Assembly: GCF_002028405.1 (NCBI RefSeq)
Contig: NZ_CP020046.1
Location: 1,550,001-1,614,000 of the forward strand
DNA length: 64,000 nucleotides
Direction: 5' to 3'
Source: Thiomonas intermedia
Lineage (GTDB): Bacteria > Pseudomonadota > Gammaproteobacteria > Burkholderiales > Burkholderiaceae_C
The position numbers and the translations under genes are program-made. A model generated the notes under the pieces. It saw only the letters and a program-made list of their open reading frames with translations. It did not search any database and was not told the origin of the DNA. This document shows, piece after piece, positions 17,076-25,628 of this stretch; the stretch's first letter is position 1, and each line of letters opens with the position of its first letter.

Positions 17076-18365
17076 ATGTCTAAGAAAGAAATGCCTCAAG
17101 GCACAGCTTTTCAAAGTGAGGTGGGCGCAGGACATCCGAGCTCCCCGCTACGCCGCAAGTTGGTTACCGCGATCGCCGGAATTCCCCTGATTTCCGCAAG
17201 CGGTTTGGTTCTCGCCGCGAATCCGCCGACTGCCAAGATTAATACCACCAAGCTCGCCGTAACAGATACAGAAGTGACGGTCGGAATTCTGCATTCTGCG
17301 ACCGGCACGATGGCAATTTCTGAAACCGGTGCGATCCAGGCAGAAAAACTGGCTATCGACCAAATCAATGCCACAGGCGGTGTATTGGGTCGGAAGATAA
17401 AGGTTATACAGGAGGACGGTGCATCGGATTGGCCAACTTTTGCAGAGAAGGCCAAGAAACTCCTGGAAGAAAATCACGTTGCAGCAATTTTTGGTTGCTG
17501 GACATCGGCATCACGTAAGGCCGTACTGCCGGTTCTGGAGAGAGATAACGGTCTTCTGTATTACCCTACTTTCTACGAAGGTTTGGAGCAGTCGAAGAAT
17601 GTCGTATACACCGGCCAGGAAGCTACTCAGCAGGTGTTTGCCGGACTCGATTGGGTTGCCAAAGAAAAGAAAGCGAAAACCTTCTACCTGATCGGATCAG
17701 ATTACATCTGGCCCCGCACCACCATGAAGTTGGCACGCAAATACATCGAGACCGTTCTTCACGGCAAAGTGGTGGGTGAGGAATATGCTGCGCTTGGCAG
17801 TACGGATTTCGGTTCCACCATCAACAAAATCCGTCTCAAAAAGCCGGACGTGATCTACGCTGCGGTGGTGGGTGGCTCGAATGTGTCGTGGTTCAAGCAG
17901 TTGAAGGCCGCGGGCATCAACGGCCAGAACCAGACTCTCCTGACCCTGTCGGTGACGGAAGACGAGGCCAAGGGTATCGGTGGTGAAAACCTGGCCGGCT
18001 TCTATTCGGCGATGAAGTACTTCCAGTCGCTCGACACGCCGCGCAACAAGGAGTTCGTCAAGCAGTTCAAGGCCAAGTGGGGCGCCACCGCGCCGATCGG
18101 CGACGTGACCCAGGCCGCCTACGAGGGCCCGTGGCTCTGGAAGGCCGCGGTGGAGATGGCCGGCAGCTTCGACACTGACAAGGTGGTGAAGGCCGAGGAA
18201 AGCGGCAAGATCAGCTACGACGCGCCGGAAGGCATGGTCTACCTCGAGCCGAACCATCACCTGAAGACCCGTTTGCGCATCGGTAAGTGGCGCAATGACG
18301 GACAGGCAGACATCGTCTACACGTCCGACTACATCATGCCCAACCCCTTCCCTAAGGGCTACTGA
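17076..18365 (+). CDS. urtA: Amide/urea ABC transporter substrate-binding protein (UrtA/FmdD)
   Basis: A 429-residue periplasmic binding protein. A long N-region (MSKKEMPQGTAFQSEVGAGH) is followed by RRKLVTAIAGIPLISASGL, a signal peptide. The mature part contains VTVGILHSATGTMAISET, FGCWTSASRKAVLPVLE, LYYPTFYEGLEQSKNVVYTG and GSDYIWPRTT, which are diagnostic for UrtA/FmdD/AmiC-like proteins binding urea or short amides. GGGAG precedes ATG 17076. With two amidases downstream and no urease, short-chain amides are the likely ligand, as in the FmdDEF system of Methylophilus. Confidence 0.92.
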   Translation: MSKKEMPQGTAFQSEVGAGHPSSPLRRKLVTAIAGIPLISASGLVLAANPPTAKINTTKLAVTDTEVTVGILHSATGTMAISETGAIQAEKLAIDQINATGGVLGRKIKVIQEDGASDWPTFAEKAKKLLEENHVAAIFGCWTSASRKAVLPVLERDNGLLYYPTFYEGLEQSKNVVYTGQEATQQVFAGLDWVAKEKKAKTFYLIGSDYIWPRTTMKLARKYIETVLHGKVVGEEYAALGSTDFGSTINKIRLKKPDVIYAAVVGGSNVSWFKQLKAAGINGQNQTLLTLSVTEDEAKGIGGENLAGFYSAMKYFQSLDTPRNKEFVKQFKAKWGATAPIGDVTQAAYEGPWLWKAAVEMAGSFDTDKVVKAEESGKISYDAPEGMVYLEPNHHLKTRLRIGKWRNDGQADIVYTSDYIMPNPFPKGY

Positions 18366-18455
18366 TCGGGTATCGGGGGTCCCGTTGCAGCCAGCGCGCT
18401 GCTGCGGGATCCTCCCGGTTCAACGCGCGGGTTCAATCTGTACTGGAGAGTTTCC

Positions 18456-19379
18456 ATGGACGGCTATTCGCTTTCCGATTTGTGGTCGATCCTTGTCATG
18501 CAGGGATTTTCCGGGTTGAGCCTGTTTAGCGTGCTCTTGCTAATGGCTTTGGGCTTGGCGATCATTTTTGGTCAGATGGGTGTGATCAATATGGCGCATG
18601 GCGAATTCATGACCATCGGGGCCTACACCATCTACGTGTTTTCGAAGATTGCGACAAATTATTTTCCGTCGCTGATGCCTTATTACTTCGTGCTGGCTAT
18701 TGCGGCGGCATTTATTGTTGCATTCGGTGTGGGGTATGTCGTCGAATTCCTGTTAATACGGCATTTATACAAAAGGCCACTTGACACTCTGCTTGCAACT
18801 TGGGGATTAAGTCTCATCATGCAGCAGATATTCCGGTCTGTTTTCGGTGCGCGTGAGGTCAGCGCCACCCTCCCAAACTGGCTGATGGGGGCGTGGAAAC
18901 CGACGGACACTATTGATATTCCGCTTAACGGCCTGTTCGTAATGTTGGTGTCTGTGATCGTGACTGGTGCCGTCATGCTATTTCTCTACCGCTCGAGTTG
19001 GGGTTTGCATGTGCGTGCCACAACGCAAAATCGAATGATGGCGGGCTCGGTGGGCATCAATACTAAAAAGGTGGATCGGGTGACATTTGCGGTCGGTTGT
19101 GGCATTGCTGGAATTGCCGGCGCTGCATTTACCACCATCGCCTCCACCGGGCCGACAAGCGGCTCGCTGTATATCGTCGATACATTCCTGGTGGTGGTTT
19201 TCGGCGGAGCGGCAAGCCTGTTGGGTACCGTGGCCTCGGCCTTCTCCATCGCCCAGGCGCAGTCGATTCTCACCTTCTTCATGACCAATGCCATGGGCAA
19301 GGTGGTCACGCTGCTCACCATTATCGTCATCCTGATGCTCCGCCCCGAAGGCCTGTTCGCGGCCAAGGTCCGGAAATAA
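18456..19379 (+). CDS. urtB: Urea/amide ABC transporter permease UrtB (FmdE-like)
   Basis: A 307-residue LivH-type inner-membrane permease. It shows the family sequence GLAIIFGQMGVINMAHGEFM near the N-terminus, then about eight hydrophobic helices. RATTQNRMMAGSVGINTKKV forms the cytoplasmic coupling loop, and LTIIVILMLRPEGLFAAKVR ends it. It is the second gene of the transporter operon, 90 bp after urtA. Codon use and base composition are more AT-rich in its first half than in the following genes, which may mean patchwork ancestry. Confidence 0.92.
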   Translation: MDGYSLSDLWSILVMQGFSGLSLFSVLLLMALGLAIIFGQMGVINMAHGEFMTIGAYTIYVFSKIATNYFPSLMPYYFVLAIAAAFIVAFGVGYVVEFLLIRHLYKRPLDTLLATWGLSLIMQQIFRSVFGAREVSATLPNWLMGAWKPTDTIDIPLNGLFVMLVSVIVTGAVMLFLYRSSWGLHVRATTQNRMMAGSVGINTKKVDRVTFAVGCGIAGIAGAAFTTIASTGPTSGSLYIVDTFLVVVFGGAASLLGTVASAFSIAQAQSILTFFMTNAMGKVVTLLTIIVILMLRPEGLFAAKVRK

Positions 19380-19395
19380 GTCGAAGGAGAAAACC

Positions 19396-20517
19396 ATGCA
19401 GGCCATCTTCAACAAATTTCTTGGCGGCAAATCGGGTGCGATCGAACTGCTGATTCTCTCGGCGCTGATTTTCCTGCTGCTCCCGGCGACCCTGGATATT
19501 TTCCGGCTGAACCTGGTGGGCAAATACCTGACCTACGCCTTCGCTGCGGTGAGTCTGGTGATGGTGTGGGGCTACGGTGGCGTGTTGAGCCTGGGGCAGG
19601 GAGTGTTCTTCGGGCTGGGTGGCTACTGCATGGCCATGTTCCTGAAGCTTGAGGCTTCCGACCCGGTGAGCACCGCCCGCCAGACCACCCCCGGCATCCC
19701 CGACTTCATGGACTGGAACCAGGTGACGCATCTGCCCCTCTTCTGGGTGCCGTTCCACAGTTTAACGTTCACCATCATCGCGGTGTTCGTGGTGCCGACG
19801 GTATTCGCCTACATCATCGGCGTGACTATGTTCAAGCGGCGCGTGGGCGGGGTGTACTTCTCCATCATCACCCAGGCGATCGCGGCCATTCTGACCATTC
19901 TGGTGGTCGGCCAACAGGGGTGGACGGGAGGCATCAACGGGATCACCGATCTCAAGACCCTGCACGGCTGGAACATCAACACCAACTCGGCCAAGTACAT
20001 CCTGTACTACGTCAACGGGGTGTTGCTGATCGCCACCATCATGCTGTGCCGCTACGTGCTCGCCTCCAAGCTGGGCCGTCTGCTGCTGGCCATGCGCGAC
20101 CGCGAGGACCGGGTGCGCTTCTCCGGCTACGACGTGGCGAGCTTCAAGATCTTCACCTTCTGCCTGGGCGCGGTGATCTCGGCCATCGGCGGGGCGATGT
20201 TCACCCTGCAGGTCGGTTTCATGTCGCCGTCGTTCATCGGCATCGTGCCTTCGATCGAGATGGTGATCTTCGCGGCCATCGGCGGACGCATGTCACTGGT
20301 GGGCGCGGTGTACGGCACCCTGCTCGTGAACTACGGTAAGACCGCGTTCTCCGAGAGCTTCCCCTCGCTGTGGCTGCTGCTCATGGGTGCCATGTTTATC
20401 GGCGTGGTGATGTTCTTCCCCAACGGCCTGGCCGGTCTGTACGACACCTATCTCAAGGGGTACGTCAGCAAGCTCGGCGCCATGTTCAGCCGCAAGCCCG
20501 TCGGTCAGCAGGCCTAG
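19396..20517 (+). CDS. urtC: Urea/amide ABC transporter permease UrtC (FmdF-like)
   Basis: A 373-residue LivM-type permease, partner of UrtB. Recognisable parts are VSLVMVWGYGGVLSLGQGVF, YFSIITQAIAAILTILVVGQ, GGINGITDLKTLHG and the loop LLLAMRDREDRVRFSGYDV. About nine membrane helices are predicted by eye. The start follows GAAGGAGAAAACC. It is 16 bp after urtB, in the same transcription unit. Confidence 0.93.
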   Translation: MQAIFNKFLGGKSGAIELLILSALIFLLLPATLDIFRLNLVGKYLTYAFAAVSLVMVWGYGGVLSLGQGVFFGLGGYCMAMFLKLEASDPVSTARQTTPGIPDFMDWNQVTHLPLFWVPFHSLTFTIIAVFVVPTVFAYIIGVTMFKRRVGGVYFSIITQAIAAILTILVVGQQGWTGGINGITDLKTLHGWNINTNSAKYILYYVNGVLLIATIMLCRYVLASKLGRLLLAMRDREDRVRFSGYDVASFKIFTFCLGAVISAIGGAMFTLQVGFMSPSFIGIVPSIEMVIFAAIGGRMSLVGAVYGTLLVNYGKTAFSESFPSLWLLLMGAMFIGVVMFFPNGLAGLYDTYLKGYVSKLGAMFSRKPVGQQA

Positions 20518-20546
20518 TCGATCTCCCCATCAACGGACGCTGAGCC

Positions 20547-21293
20547 ATGAGCCAATCCCATGAAATCGCCCTCGCCATTGAGGACCTGACCGTGTCGTTC
20601 GACGGGTTCAAGGCGGTGGACGGCCTGAACCTCTACGTGGAGAAGAACGAGTTGCGGGCGGTGATCGGCCCCAACGGCGCTGGCAAGACCACCGTGCTCG
20701 ACCTGATCTGCGGCAAGACCAAGGCCACCGCCGGAACCATCCAGTTCAAGGGCGTTGAGCTGACCAAGCTGCCCGAGCACAAGATCGTGCAGGCCGGCGT
20801 GGGCCGCAAGTTCCAAAACCCGTCCATCTACGAGAACCTCTCGGTGCTGGAAAACCTGGAGATCTCGTTCCCGCGGGGACGCGGCGTGCTGGGTTCGCTC
20901 GTGTTCGAGCGCACCGCCGACGTGGTCGAGCGCATCCACGAGGTGCTCGAAACCATCTTCCTGTCGGAGCACCTGCACACCCAGGCCGGGCTGCTCAGCC
21001 ACGGGCAGAAGCAGTGGCTGGAGATCGGCATGCTGATCATCCAGGACCCAGAGCTGCTGATGCTTGACGAGCCCGTGGCGGGCATGAGTGTGTCTGAGCG
21101 CGAGAAGACCGCCGATCTGCTCAGCCGTATTTCGCAGGGACGCTCGGTGATCGTGATCGAACACGATATGGAGTTCGTCAAGCGCATCGCGCACAAGGTG
21201 ACCGTGCTGCACCAGGGCAAGCTGCTGGCCGAAGGAAACATGGATGCCGTGCAGAACGACCCGAAGGTCATCGAAGTCTATTTGGGCCATTGA
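20547..21293 (+). CDS. urtD: Urea/amide ABC transporter ATPase UrtD
   Basis: A 248-residue LivG-type ATP-binding subunit. Walker A is GPNGAGKTT near residue 46, with Q-loop RKFQNPSIYENLSVLENL. The signature region is LLSHGQKQWLEIGM, the LSHGQ variant typical of UrtD. Walker B LLMLDEPVAGM and switch His (VIVIEHDMEFV) follow. The C-terminus GNMDAVQNDPKVIEVYLGH is also typical. It follows urtC by 29 bp. Confidence 0.93.
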   Translation: MSQSHEIALAIEDLTVSFDGFKAVDGLNLYVEKNELRAVIGPNGAGKTTVLDLICGKTKATAGTIQFKGVELTKLPEHKIVQAGVGRKFQNPSIYENLSVLENLEISFPRGRGVLGSLVFERTADVVERIHEVLETIFLSEHLHTQAGLLSHGQKQWLEIGMLIIQDPELLMLDEPVAGMSVSEREKTADLLSRISQGRSVIVIEHDMEFVKRIAHKVTVLHQGKLLAEGNMDAVQNDPKVIEVYLGH

Positions 21294-21304
21294 GGGAGCC
21301 AGTG

Positions 21305-22006
21305 ATGTCAGCATCCATGTTCAGCGTCAAGGGTCTCTCGTCCGGTTACGGACAAAGCGAAGTCATTCACGATCTGGACTTCAACATCGGCCAGCAGGAA
21401 ATCGTGGCCATCATGGGCCGCAACGGCATGGGCAAGTCCACGCTGTTCCGCACCCTGATGGGCATCCTGCCCGCCTTCCGTGGCGACGTGGCCGTGGACG
21501 GTCAGTCGCTCGATCGGTTGGAACCGTATCAGCGCGTTGCGCAGGGCATTGCCTATGTTCCGCAGGGGCGAATGATTTTCTCTCACATGACCGTACTGGA
21601 GAACATCCAGACGGGCCTGCCGCCCAGCGCCAAGGGTGTGGTGCCGGAAGAGCTGTATGCGCTGTTCCCGGTTCTGTTCGACATGCGCGGACGCAAGGGC
21701 GGCAATCTTTCCGGAGGTCAACAGCAGCAGCTCGCCATTGCACGTGCCCTGGCGACCAACCCCAAGGTGCTGCTGCTTGACGAACCAACTGAGGGTATTC
21801 AGCCGTCGATCATCAAAGACATCGCCAAGAGTCTGCGAGAGATTCGCGACATGCGCAAGCTGACCATCGTCGTGTCCGAACAGGTGCTCAGTTTCACGCT
21901 CGACATTGCCGACCGCTTTTTTGTCATCGACAAGGGGCGCTTCGTCTATGAAGACCTGCGGGCCAACGTGGACGAGCAGACCATCAGCCGCTACCTGTCG
22001 ATCTAG
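21305..22006 (+). CDS. urtE: Urea/amide ABC transporter ATPase UrtE
   Basis: A 233-residue LivF-type ATPase, partner of UrtD. Walker A GRNGMGKST, YVPQGRMIFSHMTVLENIQT, signature NLSGGQQQQLAIARAL, and Walker B VLLLDEPTEGIQPSI are all present. I chose ATG 21305 because GAGGGAG lies just before it; the earlier in-frame start overlaps urtD. It is the last transporter gene; a compound hairpin follows before fmdA. Confidence 0.93.
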   Translation: MSASMFSVKGLSSGYGQSEVIHDLDFNIGQQEIVAIMGRNGMGKSTLFRTLMGILPAFRGDVAVDGQSLDRLEPYQRVAQGIAYVPQGRMIFSHMTVLENIQTGLPPSAKGVVPEELYALFPVLFDMRGRKGGNLSGGQQQQLAIARALATNPKVLLLDEPTEGIQPSIIKDIAKSLREIRDMRKLTIVVSEQVLSFTLDIADRFFVIDKGRFVYEDLRANVDEQTISRYLSI

Positions 22007-22012
22007 TTAGTC

Positions 22013-22045
22013 CTGCCGCATCGCCTGCAAATGCAGGAGCGGCAG
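22013..22045 (+). promoter_or_regulatory. Nested hairpin between urtE and fmdA
   Basis: An outer 7-bp stem (CTGCCGC 22013-22019, GCGGCAG 22039-22045) encloses an inner 5-bp stem (CCTGC 22024-22028, GCAGG 22033-22037). No T-tract follows, so it is more likely an mRNA processing or stability element separating transporter and enzyme expression than a full terminator. Confidence 0.5.
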
Positions 22046-22080
22046 ATGGTTGTTTCTACTGTTCTACCAAGGAGTTCATG

Positions 22081-23307
22081 ATGGCCGACACCCTCATCAA
22101 AGTCGATCTCGCGCAGTCCCCGTACAACAACGAACGGGTCCACAACCGCTGGCATCCTGACATTCCGATGGCCACTTGGGTGAAGCCCGGCGACGACTTC
22201 ATCCTGGAGACCTACGACTGGACGGGCGGCTACATCAAAAACAACGACAGCGCGGACGATGTGCGCGACATTGATCTCAGCACGGTGCACTTCCTATCTG
22301 GTCCCGTAGGAGTGAAGGGCGCCGAGCCCGGCGATCTGCTGGTGGTGGACCTGCTCGACATCGGCGCCAAGCCCGACAGCCTGTGGGGCTTCAACGGCTT
22401 CTTCAGTAAGAAGAACGGCGGCGGCTTCCTCACCGAGCACTTCCCTAAGGCGCAGAAGTCCATCTGGGACTTCCACGGTATGTTCACCAGTTCGCGCCAC
22501 ATTCCCGGCGTGAATTTCGCCGGCCTGATCCACCCTGGCCTTATCGGTTGCCTGCCCGACCAGAAGATGCTCGACATGTGGAACGAGCGCGAGGTGGACT
22601 TCATCGCCACCAATCCGGAACGCGTGCCGCCGCTGGCCAACCCGCCGTTCGCCAAGACTGCTCACATGGGCAAACTCAAGGGCGAGGCTCGTGACAAGGC
22701 GGCCGCCGAGGGCGCGCGCACCGTGCCGCCTCGCGAGCATGGCGGCAACTGCGACATCAAAGATCTGTCGCGCGGCTCCAAGGTCTTCTTCCCCGTTTAC
22801 GTGGACGGCGCCGGCCTGTCGGTTGGCGATCTGCACTTCAGCCAGGGCGACGGCGAGATCACTTTCTGCGGCGCCATCGAGATGGCCGGCTGGGTGCACA
22901 TGCGCGTGAACCTGATCAAGGGCGGCATGGCCAAGTACGGCATCAAGAACCCCATCTTCAAGCCCAGTCCCATCACCCCGACTTACAAGGACTATGTGAT
23001 CTTTGAAGGCATCTCTGTCGACGAGCAGGGCCAGCAGCACTACCTCGACGTGCACGTGGCCTATCGCCAGGCCTGTCTGAACGCCATCGAGTACCTCAAG
23101 AAGTTCGGCTATTCCGGGGCCCAGGCCTACTCCATTCTGGGCACCGCGCCGGTGCAGGGACATATCAGTGGCGTGGTGGACATTCCCAACGCCTGCGCCA
23201 CCCTGTGGCTACCGACCGAGATCTTCGAGTTCGACATCAACCCGAGCGCAGCCGGGCCGATCAAGCACATCACCGGCGGGGTCGATCTGCCGCTGTCCGA
23301 GGATTGA
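22081..23307 (+). CDS. fmdA: Formamidase (FmdA/acetamidase family)
   Basis: A 408-residue cytoplasmic amidohydrolase of the acetamidase/formamidase family, which splits formamide to formate and ammonia. Diagnostic segments are HNRWHPDIPMATWVKPGDDF, HFLSGPVGVKGAEPGDLLVV, HPGLIGCLPDQKMLDMWN, PPREHGGNCDIKDLSRGSKV and FSQGDGEITFCGAIEM. The length equals that of Methylophilus FmdA. Two adjacent ATGs exist (22078, 22081); the second has better spacing from AAGGAG. It is followed by fmdB, as in the known fmd cluster. Confidence 0.95.
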   Translation: MADTLIKVDLAQSPYNNERVHNRWHPDIPMATWVKPGDDFILETYDWTGGYIKNNDSADDVRDIDLSTVHFLSGPVGVKGAEPGDLLVVDLLDIGAKPDSLWGFNGFFSKKNGGGFLTEHFPKAQKSIWDFHGMFTSSRHIPGVNFAGLIHPGLIGCLPDQKMLDMWNEREVDFIATNPERVPPLANPPFAKTAHMGKLKGEARDKAAAEGARTVPPREHGGNCDIKDLSRGSKVFFPVYVDGAGLSVGDLHFSQGDGEITFCGAIEMAGWVHMRVNLIKGGMAKYGIKNPIFKPSPITPTYKDYVIFEGISVDEQGQQHYLDVHVAYRQACLNAIEYLKKFGYSGAQAYSILGTAPVQGHISGVVDIPNACATLWLPTEIFEFDINPSAAGPIKHITGGVDLPLSED

Positions 23308-23316
23308 GGGCAACCG

Positions 23317-23340
23317 GGCCGGAGCCTCGCGGCTCCGGCC
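23317..23340 (+). terminator. Strong hairpin between fmdA and fmdB
   Basis: GGCCGGAGCC (23317-23326) pairs perfectly with GGCTCCGGCC (23331-23340) across a 4-nt loop, 9 bp after the fmdA stop. The T-run of an intrinsic terminator is missing, so it may act as a partial terminator or a 3' stabiliser that lifts fmdA expression over the genes below. Confidence 0.55.
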
Positions 23341-23360
23341 AAATCTGATCCGAGCACGCC

Positions 23361-23702
23361 ATGCCGACCTACGAATATCAGTGCGACAGCTGCGGCACTT
23401 TCGACCTGCTGCGCCCCATTGCGCAGCGCGACGCCAGCTGCAACTGCCCGATCTGCTGCCGCGAGGCCCACCGCGTCATTGCCTCGGCGCCCGCTTTGTC
23501 CGCCATATCGGCCACCGCGCGCAAAGCCCATGCGACCAATGAGCGCGCCTCCCACGCGCCCATGACCAGCGGCGAATACCGCGCCTACAAGCATCCACCA
23601 GGCTGCGGCTGCTGCAGCAGCACCGGCTCCAAGGCCACCGTGCGCGCGGCCGACGGCGCCAAGGGCTTTCCCACCAAGCGCCCATGGATGATCAGCCACT
23701 GA
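23361..23702 (+). CDS. fmdB: FmdB-type zinc-ribbon protein
   Basis: A 113-residue protein starting MPTYEYQCDSCGTFDLLRPI, the FmdB zinc-ribbon opening. Cysteine pairs are CDSC near residue 8 and CNCPICC near 28. FmdB was named as a putative regulator in the Methylophilus formamide cluster; its biochemical role is not established. This copy has an extra C-terminal stretch with another cysteine cluster (GCGCCSS), not usual in the short members. It sits between the two amidase genes. Confidence 0.88.
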   Translation: MPTYEYQCDSCGTFDLLRPIAQRDASCNCPICCREAHRVIASAPALSAISATARKAHATNERASHAPMTSGEYRAYKHPPGCGCCSSTGSKATVRAADGAKGFPTKRPWMISH

Positions 23703-23732
23703 GCGCCATCAACTAGAGACAGAGGACACGCC

Positions 23733-24773
23733 ATGCTTCACGGAGATATTTCCAGCAGCAAGGACACGGTCGGTGTGGCCGTGGTGAACTACAAGATGCC
23801 GCGCCTGCACGCCCGTGCCGAGGTGCTCGACAATGCGCGCAAGATCGCCGCGATGATCGAGGGCATGAAGGTTGGCCTGCCCGGCCTGGATCTCGTGGTC
23901 TTCCCCGAGTACAGCACCCACGGCATCATGTACGACGCGCAGGAGATGTACGACACCGCCTCCACCGTGCCCGGCGCGGAGACGGAGATCTTTGCCGAGG
24001 CCTGCCGCAAGGCCAAGGTGTGGGGCGTGTTCTCGCTCACCGGCGAGCAGCACGAGGAGCACCCGCACAAGGCGCCCTACAACACCCTCATCCTGATGAA
24101 CGATCAGGGCGAGGTGGTGCAGAAATACCGCAAGATCATGCCCTGGGTGCCCATCGAGGGCTGGTATCCGGGCAACTGCACCTATGTGTCCGAGGGGCCG
24201 AAGGGCCTGAAGGTCAGCCTGATCATCTGCGACGACGGCAACTACCCCGAGATCTGGCGCGACTGCGCCATGAAGGGCGCCGAGCTCATCGTGCGCTGCC
24301 AGGGCTACATGTACCCCGCCAAGGATCAGCAGGTGCTCATGGCTCAGGCCATGGCCTGGGCCAACAACGTGTACGTCGCGGTGGCGAACGCCGCCGGCTT
24401 CGACGGGGTGTATTCCTACTTCGGGCATTCGGCCATCGTCGGCTTCGACGGCCGAACGCTGGGCGAATGCGGCGAAGAGGAGTACGGCATCCAGTACGCC
24501 GCGCTCAGCACCAGTCTGATCCGCGACGCCCGCAAGAACGGCCAGTCCGAGAACCACCTGTTCAAGCTGCTGCACCGCGGCTACACCGGCAAGATCAACT
24601 CGCAGGAAGGTGACAAGGGTGTCGCCACCTGCCCGTACGATTTCTACGCCAAATGGGTCAACGACCCCGAAGGCACGCAGAAGATGGTCGAGTCGTTCAC
24701 CCGCCCGATGGTCGGCACCGAGGAATGTCCGGTGCCAGGCATTCCCAACCCGGAATCGGTCGGCCACAAGTGA
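23733..24773 (+). CDS. amiE: Aliphatic amidase AmiE
   Basis: A 346-residue nitrilase-superfamily amidase, the same length as Pseudomonas AmiE and closely similar to it ([20 protein letters not shown]). The catalytic triad is at the known positions: Glu59 (FPEYS), Lys134 (KYRKIMPW), Cys166 ([13 protein letters not shown]). The enzyme hydrolyses acetamide, propionamide and similar short amides to the acid and ammonia, as a hexamer in the cytoplasm. It is followed by an AAA+ gene, as amiE is by amiB in Pseudomonas. The related formamidase AmiF is an alternative; the overall match favours AmiE. Confidence 0.94.
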   Translation: MLHGDISSSKDTVGVAVVNYKMPRLHARAEVLDNARKIAAMIEGMKVGLPGLDLVVFPEYSTHGIMYDAQEMYDTASTVPGAETEIFAEACRKAKVWGVFSLTGEQHEEHPHKAPYNTLILMNDQGEVVQKYRKIMPWVPIEGWYPGNCTYVSEGPKGLKVSLIICDDGNYPEIWRDCAMKGAELIVRCQGYMYPAKDQQVLMAQAMAWANNVYVAVANAAGFDGVYSYFGHSAIVGFDGRTLGECGEEEYGIQYAALSTSLIRDARKNGQSENHLFKLLHRGYTGKINSQEGDKGVATCPYDFYAKWVNDPEGTQKMVESFTRPMVGTEECPVPGIPNPESVGHK

Positions 24774-24816
24774 CCGGCCGTGCCGTGACCAGCGCCGCAC
24801 CGGGGAGGAGGGTCTG

Positions 24817-25620
24817 ATGTCCGATCCGCTGGCCTCCTGGCGGATCGGGGCCGAGCCCTATTACGCGCGGGTCGGCCGCGAGGTCGCGGCCTTCGAGGCG
24901 GCCGCTGCCCTGCGTATGCCGCTGCTGCTGAAGGGGCCGACGGGCTGCGGCAAGACGCGCTTCGTCGAGCACATGGCCTGGCGGCTTGGCCGAGCATTAG
25001 TCACCATCGCGTGCAACGAGGACACCACCACCGCCGATCTAGTCGGGCGCTGGCTGCTCGACGCCGACGGCACCCGCTGGCACGACGGCCCGCTGACCTT
25101 TGCCGCCCGCCATGGGGCGATTTGCTACCTGGACGAAGTAGTCGAGGCGCGGCCCGACACTACCGTTATCATCCACCCCCTCACCGACACGCGGCGGGCC
25201 CTGCCCATTGAGGCGCGGCACGAACTGGTGCGCGCGCATCCCGACTTTCTGCTGGTCGCGTCGTTCAACCCCGGCTACCAGGGGCTCGGCAAAGCACTCA
25301 AGACCTCCACCCGCCAGCGGTTCTGTGCCCTGGACTTCACATATCCGGCAGCTGATGTGGAGGCAGCCATCGTGGCGCATGAATCCGGCGTGGACGCCGA
25401 GCTGGCGGGCCGCCTCGTCGCCCTTGGCCGCAAGACGCGCATCCTGCGGGACGCCGGGCTGGAGGAGGGGGCCTCCACCCGCATGCTCGTGCATGCCGGT
25501 GGGTTGGTGACCCAGGGGCTACCGCCGGGCGAAGCCTGCCGCCTCGCGGTAGTGGCCGCCTTGACCGACGACGCCGACCTCGCCGCCGCGCTGGCTGCCG
25601 CGGTGGACGCGGCCTTCTGA
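24817..25620 (+). CDS. MoxR/CbbQ-type AAA+ ATPase (AmiB/NorQ-like)
   Basis: A 267-residue AAA+ protein. Walker A GPTGCGKT is at 40-47, Walker B ICYLDE at 102-107, and FNPGYQGLGKALKTSTRQRF carries sensor 1 and the family's arginine region. CbbQ, NorQ and NirQ activate metalloenzymes together with a VWA partner; AmiB of the Pseudomonas amidase operon is a relative. ATG 24817 has GGGGAGGAGGG upstream. It follows amiE by 43 bp and precedes its VWA partner by 8 bp. The target here may be an amidase or the transporter; no RuBisCO or nitric oxide reductase genes are near. Confidence 0.9.
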   Translation: MSDPLASWRIGAEPYYARVGREVAAFEAAAALRMPLLLKGPTGCGKTRFVEHMAWRLGRALVTIACNEDTTTADLVGRWLLDADGTRWHDGPLTFAARHGAICYLDEVVEARPDTTVIIHPLTDTRRALPIEARHELVRAHPDFLLVASFNPGYQGLGKALKTSTRQRFCALDFTYPAADVEAAIVAHESGVDAELAGRLVALGRKTRILRDAGLEEGASTRMLVHAGGLVTQGLPPGEACRLAVVAALTDDADLAAALAAAVDAAF

Positions 25621-25628
25621 ACCCGGCC

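Noticed and set aside
17076-22006. Urea uptake for urease
   Set aside because: No urease genes occur in the window, while two amidase genes follow directly; amides are the more likely substrate, though urea transport cannot be excluded.
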